A stretch of DNA of 64,000 bases, taken from assembly GCF_007830295.1 (NCBI RefSeq), contig NZ_VLKC01000002.1:2392670-2456669 (forward strand), given 5' to 3'. This stretch comes from Sporomusa sp. KB1 (lineage in GTDB: Bacteria; Bacillota; Negativicutes; Sporomusales; Sporomusaceae). Positions 45,967 to 54,897 of this stretch are shown here, piece by piece. Position 1 is the stretch's first letter. Every line of letters begins with the position of its first letter. Position numbers and translations under genes: made by a program. The notes under the pieces were generated by a model. The model searched no databases, was not told the origin of the DNA, and was given only the letters and a program-made list of their open reading frames with translations.

Positions 45967-46493
45967 TGGCTGTAGATCAAATAGTGATTGTTCCAACCGG
46001 GGATGAGGTATATGCCGGGTTGGTGCTTGATACCAACAGCCCGGCCTTAATGGAGATTATTTTGGAAAAATTCCCACAGGCCTGTATTAAGCGAATTACC
46101 CCCGTTGTTGATAATAGTGACGCTATTTGTCAAACAATAAAACAGCATGAGAATTGTGACCTAATCATTGTCATTGGTGGGTCAGGCGGCGGCAAGAAAT
46201 ATGATTCCGATTTGGCCGTTGATGAGACGCATCTAGCACTTGATGCTATGCTTACTGCGAAAGTGGTTAAAGAGATTTACGGCTTTAACGGACATTTGTG
46301 GTCGCGCCTGGTTGTTGGCCGTATGGGAAAAAATTGTCTGGTAGCCAACGTTCCCGGTCCTTATACTGAGGCGGTTGCGGCCGGAAGAGCCTTGCTTACC
46401 GCAATGGTTGCAGGACAGGACTTGCCAGTAATCGCTGAGACAGTATCTAATGCAGTATTGGCCCAATATCCCAGTGGAGGTAATATTCGATGA
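45966..46493 (+). CDS. MoaB/MogA-fold protein 1 (molybdopterin-binding-like)
   Basis: 175 aa from ATG 45966, whose A is the last base of the previous stop. VIVVTGDEVY-like start (VIVPTGDEVYAG), DLIIVIGGSGGG and the Asp-rich KKYDSDLAVDETH resemble the MPT-binding domain of the MoeA/MoaB superfamily (TGxE and GGxG loops). It differs enough that true molybdopterin binding is uncertain. Coupled (ATGA) to the next gene. Confidence 0.6.
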   Translation: MAVDQIVIVPTGDEVYAGLVLDTNSPALMEIILEKFPQACIKRITPVVDNSDAICQTIKQHENCDLIIVIGGSGGGKKYDSDLAVDETHLALDAMLTAKVVKEIYGFNGHLWSRLVVGRMGKNCLVANVPGPYTEAVAAGRALLTAMVAGQDLPVIAETVSNAVLAQYPSGGNIR

Positions 46494-46981
46494 AACTGGC
46501 AATTTTGACAATATCAGACTCGGTGCCTGTGGGAAAACGCGAAGACTTGAGCGGACCTAAGATTAAGGAAATTCTCGGGCCTTTTTTTGGAAATGTGGAG
46601 TATCGGGTATGTACCGATGATGTGGATGCTATCGCGGACAATGTCTCACAAATGCTAGCGACCGCTGATTTGGTGGTAACCAACGGCGGCACGGGCCTGA
46701 TGGAACGAGATAACACGGGGGAAGCCTTAAAAACAATTGCGGGCAATCGGTTGCTTCCTCTGGAACGGGCTATATCTGCTGCCATGATCTTGGCCTGTGG
46801 GCCGATGTCGGCTATTGCCACGCCTGTTGTTATAAAAAAAGGAGCTGTATATATTATTGCCCTACCCGGCCGTACAGATGAGGTAGCGGCTGCTTTGGAG
46901 GGTGTAATCAAGCCCTTTGTGCTTAATCATGTACTCTTTGGAGCAGACGGTCATTTTAGCTGTCATAGGGCTAAAATTTAG
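46490..46981 (+). CDS. MoaB/MogA-like molybdopterin-binding-fold protein 2
   Basis: 163 aa. LTISDSVPVGKREDLSGPKI, ADLVVTNGGTGLMERDNT and PGRTDEVAAALEGVI are the three typical MogA/MoaB motifs (substrate loop, GGTG phosphate loop and PG loop). Classical MogA adenylates molybdopterin, but no other moa or mod gene is here, so a role in the neighbouring pathway's cofactor is likely. ATG 46490 overlaps the preceding stop. Confidence 0.8.
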   Translation: MKLAILTISDSVPVGKREDLSGPKIKEILGPFFGNVEYRVCTDDVDAIADNVSQMLATADLVVTNGGTGLMERDNTGEALKTIAGNRLLPLERAISAAMILACGPMSAIATPVVIKKGAVYIIALPGRTDEVAAALEGVIKPFVLNHVLFGADGHFSCHRAKI

Positions 46982-47008
46982 CAGTTAGAAAGTGGTAGTT
47001 GTTTTATT

Positions 47009-47605
47009 ATGCGTATATACCGAATAGCCGATTTGTTGATGCTTGGCGGACGTACCAGTCAGGATTACCCGTATATACTGGTAGGCTGGATTCCTGATGA
47101 ACAGGCCTATAGGTTATTTTTGTCGCTGGGTTTTCAACTACAGTCGTTGATTATTCCTTCGGCTTGCGATCCTATAACGCTGGACTGTCTGTTGGCTAAC
47201 CGCCTGCAACCGCTAGCGGGTGCGACCTTTTTGGCCGGATGTACATTACATGTGCCCGGCATTGCCGGCTTTTCCGGCGGGGTTCTGGGTGATCCGGGCC
47301 AAGAAGCCTGTTCGGCGGAAGGTTGCAACGAACCCCTAACTAAGGGGTGGAGTCTGCTGACTTTTCCCGGTGGGCCAGGTATGGCCGTCGACAGGGAAGT
47401 AACTGATTTGTCTGCTAGGTTACAGACTGTTTGTACCGAAAGTGTGCCTGATCACAATACTCTTATCAGCCTATCAGAGTATTTGGCACAAAGGGGTGTC
47501 GGAAAAGTTGTAGGGCTTACTGATGGTAGTGGGCCGGCAGCCTGTGGCGCAGCCCTTATCCGCCAAGGGGAAAAGACTGAGCTGTGGCGCTTAGCTGATT
47601 TGTAG
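47009..47605 (+). CDS. Uncharacterised protein of the LarA-like cluster (198 aa)
   Basis: 198 aa with ATG 47009; the upstream site is weak. No family recognised. Contains two Cys groups (CTLHVPG and ACSAEGCNEP) and a Gly-rich end (VGLTDGSGPAACGAALIR). Last gene before a terminator, so it closes the operon begun at 42845. Confidence 0.5.
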   Translation: MRIYRIADLLMLGGRTSQDYPYILVGWIPDEQAYRLFLSLGFQLQSLIIPSACDPITLDCLLANRLQPLAGATFLAGCTLHVPGIAGFSGGVLGDPGQEACSAEGCNEPLTKGWSLLTFPGGPGMAVDREVTDLSARLQTVCTESVPDHNTLISLSEYLAQRGVGKVVGLTDGSGPAACGAALIRQGEKTELWRLADL

Positions 47606-47635
47606 AGACATTGATTGTTAACTGACTAAAGTGTG

Positions 47636-47675
47636 CCCTATAGAGTAGACAATGAAAAAAGTCTGCTTTATAGGG
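47636..47675 (+). terminator. Terminator of the LarA-like operon
   Basis: CCCTATA (47636-47642) with TATAGGG (47669-47675), and an inner GTAGAC/GTCTGC stem around an A-rich loop. No strong T-run, so moderate confidence. Confidence 0.55.
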
Positions 47676-47848
47676 GATTCTTCAATGGAAGCTTAGGGAC
47701 GGTTCTATTGCTTCCCTTCTTCTTTTATGCTAAACTGAAGGAAAAAGAAAAACGAGAACATCCCCTAGTGTCAATAACTGTGTTTTTACAATAACCGTCT
47801 CTTGCAAGATGAAGTACGTAAAGTTAATACTCTGGATTTGGATGCCAG

Positions 47849-47900
47849 CTTTCGCCCTTACCATTCCAATTGTGTTGGTGAGGGCGAAAGTTATTTCATT
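47849..47900 (+). terminator. Isolated terminator-like hairpin
   Basis: CTTTCGCCCTTACC (47849-47862) with GGTGAGGGCGAAAG (47877-47890), one mismatch, then a T-rich tract. The 480 bases 47606-48086 around it have no credible gene. They include a GGGACGGTTC repeat motif near 47697. Confidence 0.6.
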
Positions 47901-48086
47901 TTAGGTAACCTCTTCTAAAATTATTCTAAAATTAGGCAGATATAATTCTAAAAGGTACTAAAATTTATATTCTAGGAAAAGCGAGGGGGTATAAATAAGA
48001 AAAATGGAGTGAAGCCGTAAAACCATCGCCTATTAATTAATTATTGTACATAGTGGAATGAAATTCAGCTAACGGAGATGATTTTC

Positions 48087-48557
48087 TTGAAAAGGCTATC
48101 TATTTTGGTTTTGGTTACTTGCTTCTTTGTTACCGTCTCAGGAACTGCTTTTGCCTGGAGTGACCGCTCGGAAGGCCGTCCTGAGCAAACTCTAAGACAA
48201 ATGATGCATATCCCTAGTTTATCTGTTTGGCATAATGATAAAAACGAATTTCATCTGAAGTCCACCAACTTGCGCGGTCAGCATGTATTCACAGGTGTTA
48301 TTCGCACTGACGGACGTTTTCATGATATCGAGCAGAGAGACCTGGAAAACGGCGATTTCGTTAGAGTTGACCGGCAACGTGATACCATCCGCTTTCGCTT
48401 AACCGGCCGCGGTATTGACGAAATTAGCTTTATAGTCAGAGGCGGCGATGTTGTTAAATTTGATCTGTATAAAGACGGCGAGGAGATGCCCCGCGAAAAA
48501 ATATTTATCGGCAAAGAGGGCTGGCATCCTCGAGACAATCGGTTTACATTAAGATAA
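48087..48557 (+). CDS. Small exported protein
   Basis: 156 aa from TTG 48087, chosen because GGAGATGAT lies just upstream; ATG 48078 overlaps that site. A signal peptide (MKRLSILVLVTCFFVTVSGTAFA) is followed by a mature charged domain of beta-type repeats (VDRQRDTIRFRLTGRGIDEISFIVRGG). No family recognised. It converges on a minus-strand gene across a perfect inverted repeat. Confidence 0.6.
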   Translation: MKRLSILVLVTCFFVTVSGTAFAWSDRSEGRPEQTLRQMMHIPSLSVWHNDKNEFHLKSTNLRGQHVFTGVIRTDGRFHDIEQRDLENGDFVRVDRQRDTIRFRLTGRGIDEISFIVRGGDVVKFDLYKDGEEMPREKIFIGKEGWHPRDNRFTLR

Positions 48558-48673
48558 ATTATAGCAATATCCGGCCTTTTAGGGAGGCCACTGAAGAATT
48601 TGTGGTTTTGACGGAGAAAAGCTCAAAGAGTACGAAACAAAAGACGACCCTTGCCCCAAATTTCGGGATAAGG

Positions 48674-48735
48674 GGGGAGTGTAAAATTAAGTGTGTAAGT
48701 TCTTTCGAACTTACACACTTAATTTTACACTCCCC
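48674..48735. repeat. Perfect 29-bp inverted repeat between convergent genes
   Basis: Left arm 48674-48702 begins GGGGAGTGTAAAATT and right arm 48707-48735 is its exact complement, around a TTTC loop. All 29 pairs match. The right arm ends one base before the stop codon of the minus-strand gene, so it may terminate that gene; it lacks a T-run on either side. Confidence 0.9.
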
Positions 48736-48736
48736 T

Positions 48737-49393
48737 TCATATAGTTATATTCACGGTTTTTTTCTTTGCTTTTTTAGCATTTTTACAGGCGGCTTCTTCG
48801 ATGTCAGCTTTTAACTGGTTATTTTTCCGGCGGCAGGCGACTTCAGCTGCTGCTATACCATATTCAGTAGATTCTTTAAGGTCTCGTTCTGTTTCTTCGA
48901 CTTTTCCTGCCAGGCTATATTGCGGGTGGGTGCTGTTGTTTGATTCCGAAGATGGCAGACAAAAGGGAAAAGACATTCCTAACCCGGCCATAGTCTGGAC
49001 CTGCGAGTTGTTAGAAATAGCAGAATATAGTTTATTCATGCTGGCATTATCAAGAGCACGTTCATGCCTAGCCAGCGCTTTTCCTCGTTCACGTGCATTT
49101 TTTGCCGTGCTCTCTTCTCTTTTCAATCTTTCCAACTCAAGTTTCCGGGTTTCTTCTTCATATATGGTTTGTTGTATCTGCTTATCGACTGTTTGAAGTT
49201 CGACGATAACTTGCTTATCATCAGTATTCGTATTACTACTGTCATGGTTTACTATCGTATCTGTAGTATTGTTATGTAGTTTTTGCTCAAGTTTCTGTTG
49301 TAACCCTTCTCGATAGTTTTTTAACGCTGTTAAATTACTTTGGGGATTGACAATAGCTAGTAAGTTATTTAAGCCCATTTGATCTATAGGCAT
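48737..49393 (-). CDS. Coiled-coil hypothetical protein
   Basis: 218 aa from ATG 49393, with GGGAGAG 9 bases upstream; the frame extends to GTG 49402 but that touches the site. Long helical coiled-coil stretch about 65-115 rich in Glu, Arg, Lys and Leu, a middle Ser/Asn-rich segment, and a Lys-rich tail (KNAKKAKKK). No signal peptide or membrane segment. No family recognised. Confidence 0.55.
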   Translation of the reverse strand: MPIDQMGLNNLLAIVNPQSNLTALKNYREGLQQKLEQKLHNNTTDTIVNHDSSNTNTDDKQVIVELQTVDKQIQQTIYEEETRKLELERLKREESTAKNARERGKALARHERALDNASMNKLYSAISNNSQVQTMAGLGMSFPFCLPSSESNNSTHPQYSLAGKVEETERDLKESTEYGIAAAEVACRRKNNQLKADIEEAACKNAKKAKKKTVNITI

Positions 49394-49539
49394 ACCATTC
49401 ACTCTCCCGTAACCGTATTCACCATAGTTTGTATATTTAGAATATCGAACAGAATATGGAAAAAGTTAATATATGTATTATCTTTGATCACAGGCGACGA
49501 AGAAGGACTGGGGACGGTGGCTTAGATTGAGGTCTTACG

Positions 49540-49566
49540 TAAAATAAAAATCCCGCAAGGCGGGAT
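49540..49566 (-). terminator. Terminator of the 71-aa minus-strand gene
   Basis: AATCCCGC and GCGGGATT (49548-49566) form an 8-bp stem; on the minus strand it is followed by a T-rich tract (complement of 49538-49547). Confidence 0.8.
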
Positions 49567-49781
49567 TAGGAAGGGAAACCGAGGTTAAGCATCTCATCCG
49601 GTAAACTATTTTTTAGGTTTCCTGCAACATTTTCGGCTATATTCTTGTCTTTTTCGTGCGTAGGTATAGAATCATTGTCAGATTCATTTAAAACTGTCTC
49701 TTTGTCAGTCAAAGGAATCACCTCGAATCTTTTAGCTTTGAGATTGGTTTGAGTCCGCAGTAGTCTCCAAGTTTCTATCAT
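49566..49781 (-). CDS. Small hypothetical protein
   Basis: 71 aa, hydrophilic and Asp/Glu/Asn-rich. No clear ribosome-binding site before ATG 49781, but an intrinsic terminator directly at its stop supports expression. No family recognised. Confidence 0.35.
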   Translation of the reverse strand: MIETWRLLRTQTNLKAKRFEVIPLTDKETVLNESDNDSIPTHEKDKNIAENVAGNLKNSLPDEMLNLGFPS

Positions 49782-49860
49782 AGTTTAAACCATTTAATGG
49801 GGTATTATGTTGTTATTTATAGAAAAAAATTTGCTGTTCCGGCAGAAGAAATGAAAGATG

Positions 49861-50012
49861 TCATGGGGATGTCAGCACCCTGTCCCCGTGACACCTAAGC
49901 GATAGAATTAAAAAACATTCTCTCTGTCCCCCGTTTTCACGGATTGCCTCCACCATAAAAACGCCTAAAGTAGCCGGAACTTTGCCGGTTTAAGTGCTTT
50001 AGACGTTTTTAT
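49861..50012. other. Palindrome-rich interval
   Basis: Two foldable units in a 335-base gene-free gap. First, GTCATGGGGA with TCCCCGTGAC (near 49860-49893), containing the GGGGA/GTCCCC type motif seen at other sites in this window. Second, AAAAACGCCTAAAG (49957-49970) with CTTTAGACGTTTTT (49997-50010), terminator-like with an inner GCCGG repeat. Confidence 0.5.
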
Positions 50013-50116
50013 AAAATGTTATATGCATTTTTATAAAAATTTTATAAATCTTTTAAAGCCGCTTTATATTGTTTCCTTATAATAAGCTCATAACAATTCA
50101 AGGAGGTTATTATAAG

Positions 50117-50767
50117 ATGAATAAAATCAAATTATTGTATGATGTAGTCAATACACTGCGAGAAAAGGATGTTTTGCGGGGGGTAGCAACAGGCCAAGTA
50201 CAAAAAGACCAAGCGAAAATTTTTTATGTAAAAAACGAATTTGAAAAAAATCTGCTGACTAAGCAGACTAAGGCCAATATCGCTACTGAAGTAGATTATG
50301 AGGGCAAGCAAGTAAAACATCAAAGCATTACCGAATTTACCAACCATTGTCACGGTGGCCAGCGCCATAAACTATTTAAGCATATGCATCCTGGCAGTTG
50401 CGGAGGCCTAAAGCAAAAGCTTACCAAACTCACTTTTATATTGCATCTCTTAAACAGCCTTAAAGCGGAAGAACAAAGCGATAAGACTACTCTTGTTACC
50501 TTGGAGATAACCGAGCTGCCCGAAGATATTAAAGCTTTACTCCAGGAAAAAATGAGTTCCACCGATTCCTGCCATAACCACGGCCCCCATTGCTTTGTGA
50601 AAGAACTTTGCGCTATAGAAAAAGGCAATTTCTCCTTGGCAATGTCCGTCAATAAAGACAATGAAATTGAGAAAATTGTGATTATCTTTGAAGGCACCCA
50701 GCATAATGAGCAAGACGAACAGCATATTCTAAGCATCAACGCTGAATTACAGCTTAACGAGCAATAA
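50117..50767 (+). CDS. His/Cys-rich hypothetical protein
   Basis: 216 aa from ATG 50117 (AAGGAGG upstream; the frame opens earlier at 50069 but without a site). His/Cys-rich stretches HCHGGQRHKLFKHMHPGSCGG and SCHNHGPHCFVKELC suggest metal binding. A TATAAT (50078-50083) lies just upstream. No family recognised. A strong terminator follows, then an IS21-family element. A metal-responsive or metal-storage role is only a guess. Confidence 0.55.
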   Translation: MNKIKLLYDVVNTLREKDVLRGVATGQVQKDQAKIFYVKNEFEKNLLTKQTKANIATEVDYEGKQVKHQSITEFTNHCHGGQRHKLFKHMHPGSCGGLKQKLTKLTFILHLLNSLKAEEQSDKTTLVTLEITELPEDIKALLQEKMSSTDSCHNHGPHCFVKELCAIEKGNFSLAMSVNKDNEIEKIVIIFEGTQHNEQDEQHILSINAELQLNEQ

Positions 50768-50783
50768 AGATTATTGTAGTGTT

Positions 50784-50815
50784 CAGGCGCAAACAAAAAT
50801 AATGTTTTGCGCCTG
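50784..50815 (+). terminator. Terminator of the His/Cys-rich gene
   Basis: CAGGCGCAAAC (50784-50794) pairs with GTTTTGCGCCTG (50804-50815) with a one-base bulge. Confidence 0.85.
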
Positions 50816-50982
50816 TTGAATAAGTTAATGCCAATTGAGCCACTGAGTTAATGTTTGAGAGCCACCCTGTTAATCTAATAGAGCCACTATGTTAATCTGA
50901 GAGCCACCCATGTTTTTCTCCAGTAAAATGGAGACAGTGCTGCTGAAATGCAGAGCACAAATAAACATGGGGAGGACCCAGA

Positions 50983-52801
50983 ATGACCAAGTATCGAGAT
51001 ATCCTAAGGCTAAGCAAAATGGGCTTAAGCCAGCGAAGCATTGCATCAAGTTGTCAGTGCTCCCGCAACACAGTTGCCGATGTACTAAGCCGTGCTGACC
51101 AGAAGGGCGTGCTATGGCCGCTTCCTGATGATGTTGGCGACCCAGATCTTCAGCTAATGCTATTCCCGGAAAGGCTTCAGACATCGCTGCGCAGGATTCC
51201 AGACTGTGAGCATATCCACAGAGAGATGGCAAAAAGCGGCGTTACACTGAGTTTACTATGGAGTGAATATTGTGAGGTTTGCCGTCTTAGTAACGAAATT
51301 CCACTAAAGTACACGCAATACTGTAATTACTACCGAAAATTCGCAGCAACAACTAAAGCGACGATGCACATCAGCCGAAAGCCTGGCGAACAGTTAGAAG
51401 TGGATTGGGCTGGGCAGACAACAGCCATCGTCGACAGGGATACGGGCGAACTCTTCCCTGTATATGTATTTGTCGCAGCGTTATCTAGTAGCCAGTACGC
51501 CTATGTAGAAGGTTTTCTCTCGCAGAATCAGGAAAGCTGGATCACTGCCCATGTCAACGCCTTCACCTTCTTCGAAGGAGTTACTAGAATCCTTGTGCCA
51601 GATAACCTAAAGACTGGCGTAGAAAAGCCTTCCTGGTATTCTCCGGTGATCAACAAAACCTATCACGAAATGGCTGAGCATTACGGTACCGCAGTTATTC
51701 CTGCGCGCGTTCGAAAGCCCAAAGATAAGCCAAGCGTAGAAGGCATTGTTGGAATCATATCCACCTGGATTATCGCCGCTTTGCGTAATCAGACCTACTT
51801 CAGCCTAGCTGAACTCAATAATGCGATTATGCAAAAGCTACGTGAATTCAATAGTAAGCCCTTCCAAAAGAAACCCGGCAGCAGGCTGAGTACATTTCTT
51901 AACGAAGAACGCCACGCACTACAGCCCCTGCCAGCTTCTGCGTACGAATTGGCAACCTGGAAAATTGCAACCGTACAGTTTAATTATCACATATCTGTCG
52001 ACACCATGCACTACAGTGTTCCTTATGAATATATTAAACACAAAGTGGATGTCCGTATTACTAAGGGTGTAATTGAAGTCTTCTTCAATAATCATCGGAT
52101 CTGTTCTCACCCCAGACTCTATGGCCGTCCTGGTCAATATGCCACCACTGAGGATCATATGCCAGACAAACACAAGCAGTTCGTCCAGTGGAATGCAGAA
52201 CGGTTTGTCTCATGGGCGCAGAATGTCGGACCAAGCACGACCACGGTGATCAAAGCGATGTTGTCTTTCCATCGAATAGAGCAACAAGGGTGGATATTAC
52301 GGTGTCAAGAAACCGCTATTCCGGAATAATGGAAACCGATGTACCGGTGCATAGAAACCACCTATGCTCTGCTTGTTTAGCACACTGCTTGATAGGGCTT
52401 AATCTGTCAAGGCCTTGCCGCACCTGCGGTGTTTTACAGCCTTGATAGATTAAGTTCTATCAGGTACTATTTATCTTGCAGAGCATTTTCCAAAATTTAG
52501 GGGTTTCCAATGACCGGACTGTCGGTGTAATATGCTCCGGAATATTCAACAAGGGTATAAGGCATGCATGGCACTCCTCAAGTTGGCTGACAAATATTCG
52601 TTGGTACGCTTGGAAGCAGCTTGCGCCCGCGCCTTAAGCTATACGCCGAACCCAAGCTACAAAAACATCAGTACCATTCTCGTATCCGGCCAAGATACCG
52701 TGGCCGTAGAAGCGAAGATTTCAGATGCCAAGCAAAATGGTGACTCGCAGAATACTCACAGCTTCACGCGAGGCGCGGGGTATTACGGGAGGAATTCATA
52801 A
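50983..52801 (+). pseudogene. istA: IS21 transposase IstA, split by a 265-bp insertion
   Basis: The N-terminal part has an HTH (KMGLSQRSIASSCQCSRNTV) and the DDE integrase core (EVDWAGQTT, VPDNLKTGV). It runs in frame to 52291 and soon meets stop codons. The C-terminal part resumes at 52547 (YKACMALLKLADKYS, then ACARALSYTPNPSYK) and ends one base into istB. The two halves share CAACAAGGGT at the joint in the same phase, so removing 265 bases would restore a 517-aa IstA of normal length. Confidence 0.85.
52282..52556. repeat. Palindromic insertion with flanking direct repeats
   Basis: CAACAAGGGT occurs at 52282-52291 and 52547-52556, flanking about 255 bases. Inside are long inverted arms: GCTTGATAGGGCTTAATCTG... 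(from 52387) pairs with the region ending near 52463 (GCCTTGATAGATTAAG...), around an inner CCGCA/TGCGG hairpin; outer matches are ATGCTCTGC/GCAGAGCAT and GATATTAC near the ends. No coding capacity. Looks like a non-autonomous (MITE-like) element. Confidence 0.75.
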
Positions 52802-53544
52802 TGCTTAACGAGACAACGATCAACAAACTCAACGATATGCGCCTGCGTTCGATGGCCGACTCGTTACGCGAGCAAATGAAGCAGCCCTCCTATTCCACAC
52901 TATCCTTTGAGGAACGATTTGGTCTCATCGTCGATACAGAGTGGGCGCGTCGTAAGAATAGGCAGCTGGACAGGCTTGTTAAGAAAGCCGCCTTAAAATT
53001 TCCCCGCGCCTGTATTGAAGATATCGAATACCACGAAGACCGGCATCTTGATCAGGCGCAGATGCTCCGCCTGTCTACCTGTAACTATATACACGATAAG
53101 CATAATGTCATTATCATGGGCGCATCCGGTGCTGGTAAGACGTACCTAGGCTGTGCTCTTGGAATTTCCGCCTGTCGTAATTTCTTTACCGTTAAGTACA
53201 TCCGCCTGCCGGAGTTGCTGACGGATTTGGCAATTGCAAGAGGGGATGGGACCTACAAAAAGGTCGTGGCCCAATACAAAAAAGTCAGCCTGTTGATCTT
53301 TGACGAATGGCTCCTAGTTCCTCTGACGATGACCGAGTCACGAGATCTGCTGGAAATTATTGAGGCTAGGCATCAAAATGCATCAACTATCTTCATCTCT
53401 CAATTCGCCCCCGCAGGCTGGCACACTAAACTCAGCGAGAGCACTATTGCAGATGCAATCCTTGACCGCATCGTCCATGACTCCTATGAAATACTCATCG
53501 ACGGCGATGATTCGATGCGCAAGAGAAAAGGTATTCAAAAGTAG
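52801..53544 (+). CDS. istB: IS21-family helper ATPase IstB
   Basis: 247-aa AAA+ ATPase of the DnaC/IstB family that helps IstA choose targets. Walker A is GASGAGKTYLG near residue 105 and Walker B is LLIFDEWLL. Its ATG overlaps the istA stop by one base. Intact, though its partner is disrupted. Confidence 0.92.
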   Translation: MLNETTINKLNDMRLRSMADSLREQMKQPSYSTLSFEERFGLIVDTEWARRKNRQLDRLVKKAALKFPRACIEDIEYHEDRHLDQAQMLRLSTCNYIHDKHNVIIMGASGAGKTYLGCALGISACRNFFTVKYIRLPELLTDLAIARGDGTYKKVVAQYKKVSLLIFDEWLLVPLTMTESRDLLEIIEARHQNASTIFISQFAPAGWHTKLSESTIADAILDRIVHDSYEILIDGDDSMRKRKGIQK

Positions 53545-53675
53545 CTCCCGATACCGAAATTCTGAGAGCCATCGTTCATTTTGCTCTGGTGGCTCTCCCC
53601 TTTAACACGGTGGCTCTATTTTGTTAACATCGCGGCTCTAAAAGATTAACTTCCCGGCTCCGACGCGTTGAAATA

Positions 53676-53704
53676 TTCACCTGTTTAATCTTTTGCAATA
53701 TAAT
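53676..53704 (+). promoter_or_regulatory. Promoter of the two-component system
   Basis: TTCACC (53676-53681), 17 bases, TATAAT (53699-53704), 32 bases before the kinase start. It lies just outside the IS21 right end, so the insertion left it intact or helped create it. Confidence 0.6.
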
Positions 53705-53736
53705 GTAGTTATATAAAGAAAACACAGGTGATTTAT

Positions 53737-54897
53737 ATGTTTAAATGCCGATATCCCCATACTTCAGACAAAAATTGCGAAGATATATTTCTCATGAAAC
53801 TTCGCATGATACATTCCCATCATCACCATGAGTTTCAAAAATACCATCGTTATTTTCGCTACTTTCGTCCGGCCTTTGTTCTATTCAATATTCTGATTTT
53901 GTATCTATTATTTAGTTGGGTGGGGTTCAAAGGAATTGGACTCTTTTTTGCCGCCCTAATCTGTATTAAAGAAATATTCCAGTTTATTTTCCTGCTGCGT
54001 TTAGAAAAAAGAATCTTTGCCCCTATCGAAAAACTCAAACTGGGCTTAGATGAAATTGCCAAGGGAAACTATAATGTAAAAGTAGAATGTCAAACAGCTA
54101 ATGATCTCGGTCTGTTGATTTTTTCTTTTAACGAAATGGCGCAAAAATTATATGACAGTGAGAAACTGCAAACTGAGTATGAAGAAAATCGTAAAACACT
54201 AATTGCTAATATTTCACATGACTTAAAAACGCCAATAACAGCGATTCAGGGTTATATTGAGGCTTTACTAGATAGGAGTATTAAAAATGAGGGTGATCAA
54301 GATAAGTACCTAAAAACCATCCATCATAATATCGTGTACATCAATAAACTTATTGATGATTTGGTCCTCTTTTCAAAACTCGATATGCAAAAATTGAACT
54401 TTTCCTTTGAAAATGTATCTGTTCGCCCGTTTATGAAAGATTTTATGGAAGAATATAAATTTGATTTGGAAGAAAAAAATATCGAATTTCAATATGGTGA
54501 CCAACTAGAGCATTACGATTTTGTAAAGCTTGATGGCAAGAGATTTCATCAGGCCTTTAACAATATAATCAGCAATGCCGTCAAACATGGCCCGGAGAAT
54601 AATCTATCCATAAAAGTAACAATGTATCGGCAAAATCAGTTTATTTGTCTGGATATAGAAGACAACGGCCACGGAATAGCTGCAGATAAGCTTCCCTTTA
54701 TCTTTGATCGCTTCTATCGCATTGACATGGAACGCAAGAAAGACTATGAATGCACCGGTTTAGGTCTAGCCATAGCTTGGGAACTTATTGAGGCTCACCA
54801 CGGGGAAATTACCGTTTCCAGCATAGAAGCCCAAAGCACTTGCTTTACAATTATGCTCCCGGTTTTGGGGGATAAAGAAGGTGACTTGACGCCATGA
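53737..54897 (+). CDS. Sensor histidine kinase
   Basis: 386 aa from ATG 53737 (CAGGTGAT upstream). A His-rich N-terminus (MIHSHHHHEFQKYH, residues 24-37) is followed by two membrane helices (about 45-62 and 66-88), a HAMP-like linker, the phospho-acceptor box ISHDLKTPI (His161), and HATPase motifs NIISNAVKHG, DNGHGI and GLGLAI. There is almost no extracytoplasmic loop, so it senses within the membrane or through the His-rich tail, perhaps a metal. The stop overlaps the regulator start. Confidence 0.92.
   Translation: MFKCRYPHTSDKNCEDIFLMKLRMIHSHHHHEFQKYHRYFRYFRPAFVLFNILILYLLFSWVGFKGIGLFFAALICIKEIFQFIFLLRLEKRIFAPIEKLKLGLDEIAKGNYNVKVECQTANDLGLLIFSFNEMAQKLYDSEKLQTEYEENRKTLIANISHDLKTPITAIQGYIEALLDRSIKNEGDQDKYLKTIHHNIVYINKLIDDLVLFSKLDMQKLNFSFENVSVRPFMKDFMEEYKFDLEEKNIEFQYGDQLEHYDFVKLDGKRFHQAFNNIISNAVKHGPENNLSIKVTMYRQNQFICLDIEDNGHGIAADKLPFIFDRFYRIDMERKKDYECTGLGLAIAWELIEAHHGEITVSSIEAQSTCFTIMLPVLGDKEGDLTP

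Larger units (their letters stand above)
50835..53662 (+). mobile_element. IS21-family insertion sequence, damaged
   Basis: Carries istA and istB in the standard order. Both ends carry several GAGCCAC-type repeats spaced by GTTAAT motifs: left 50838-50910, right 53566-53661 in inverse orientation. Multiple terminal repeats are typical of IS21. Exact end bases are uncertain by about 10. It lies between a terminator and the promoter of a two-component system. istA is split by an internal palindromic insertion, so the copy is probably immobile. Confidence 0.85.

Noticed and set aside
48674..48735. CRISPR repeat
   Set aside because: Single inverted repeat with no array of spaced direct repeats and no cas genes in the window.
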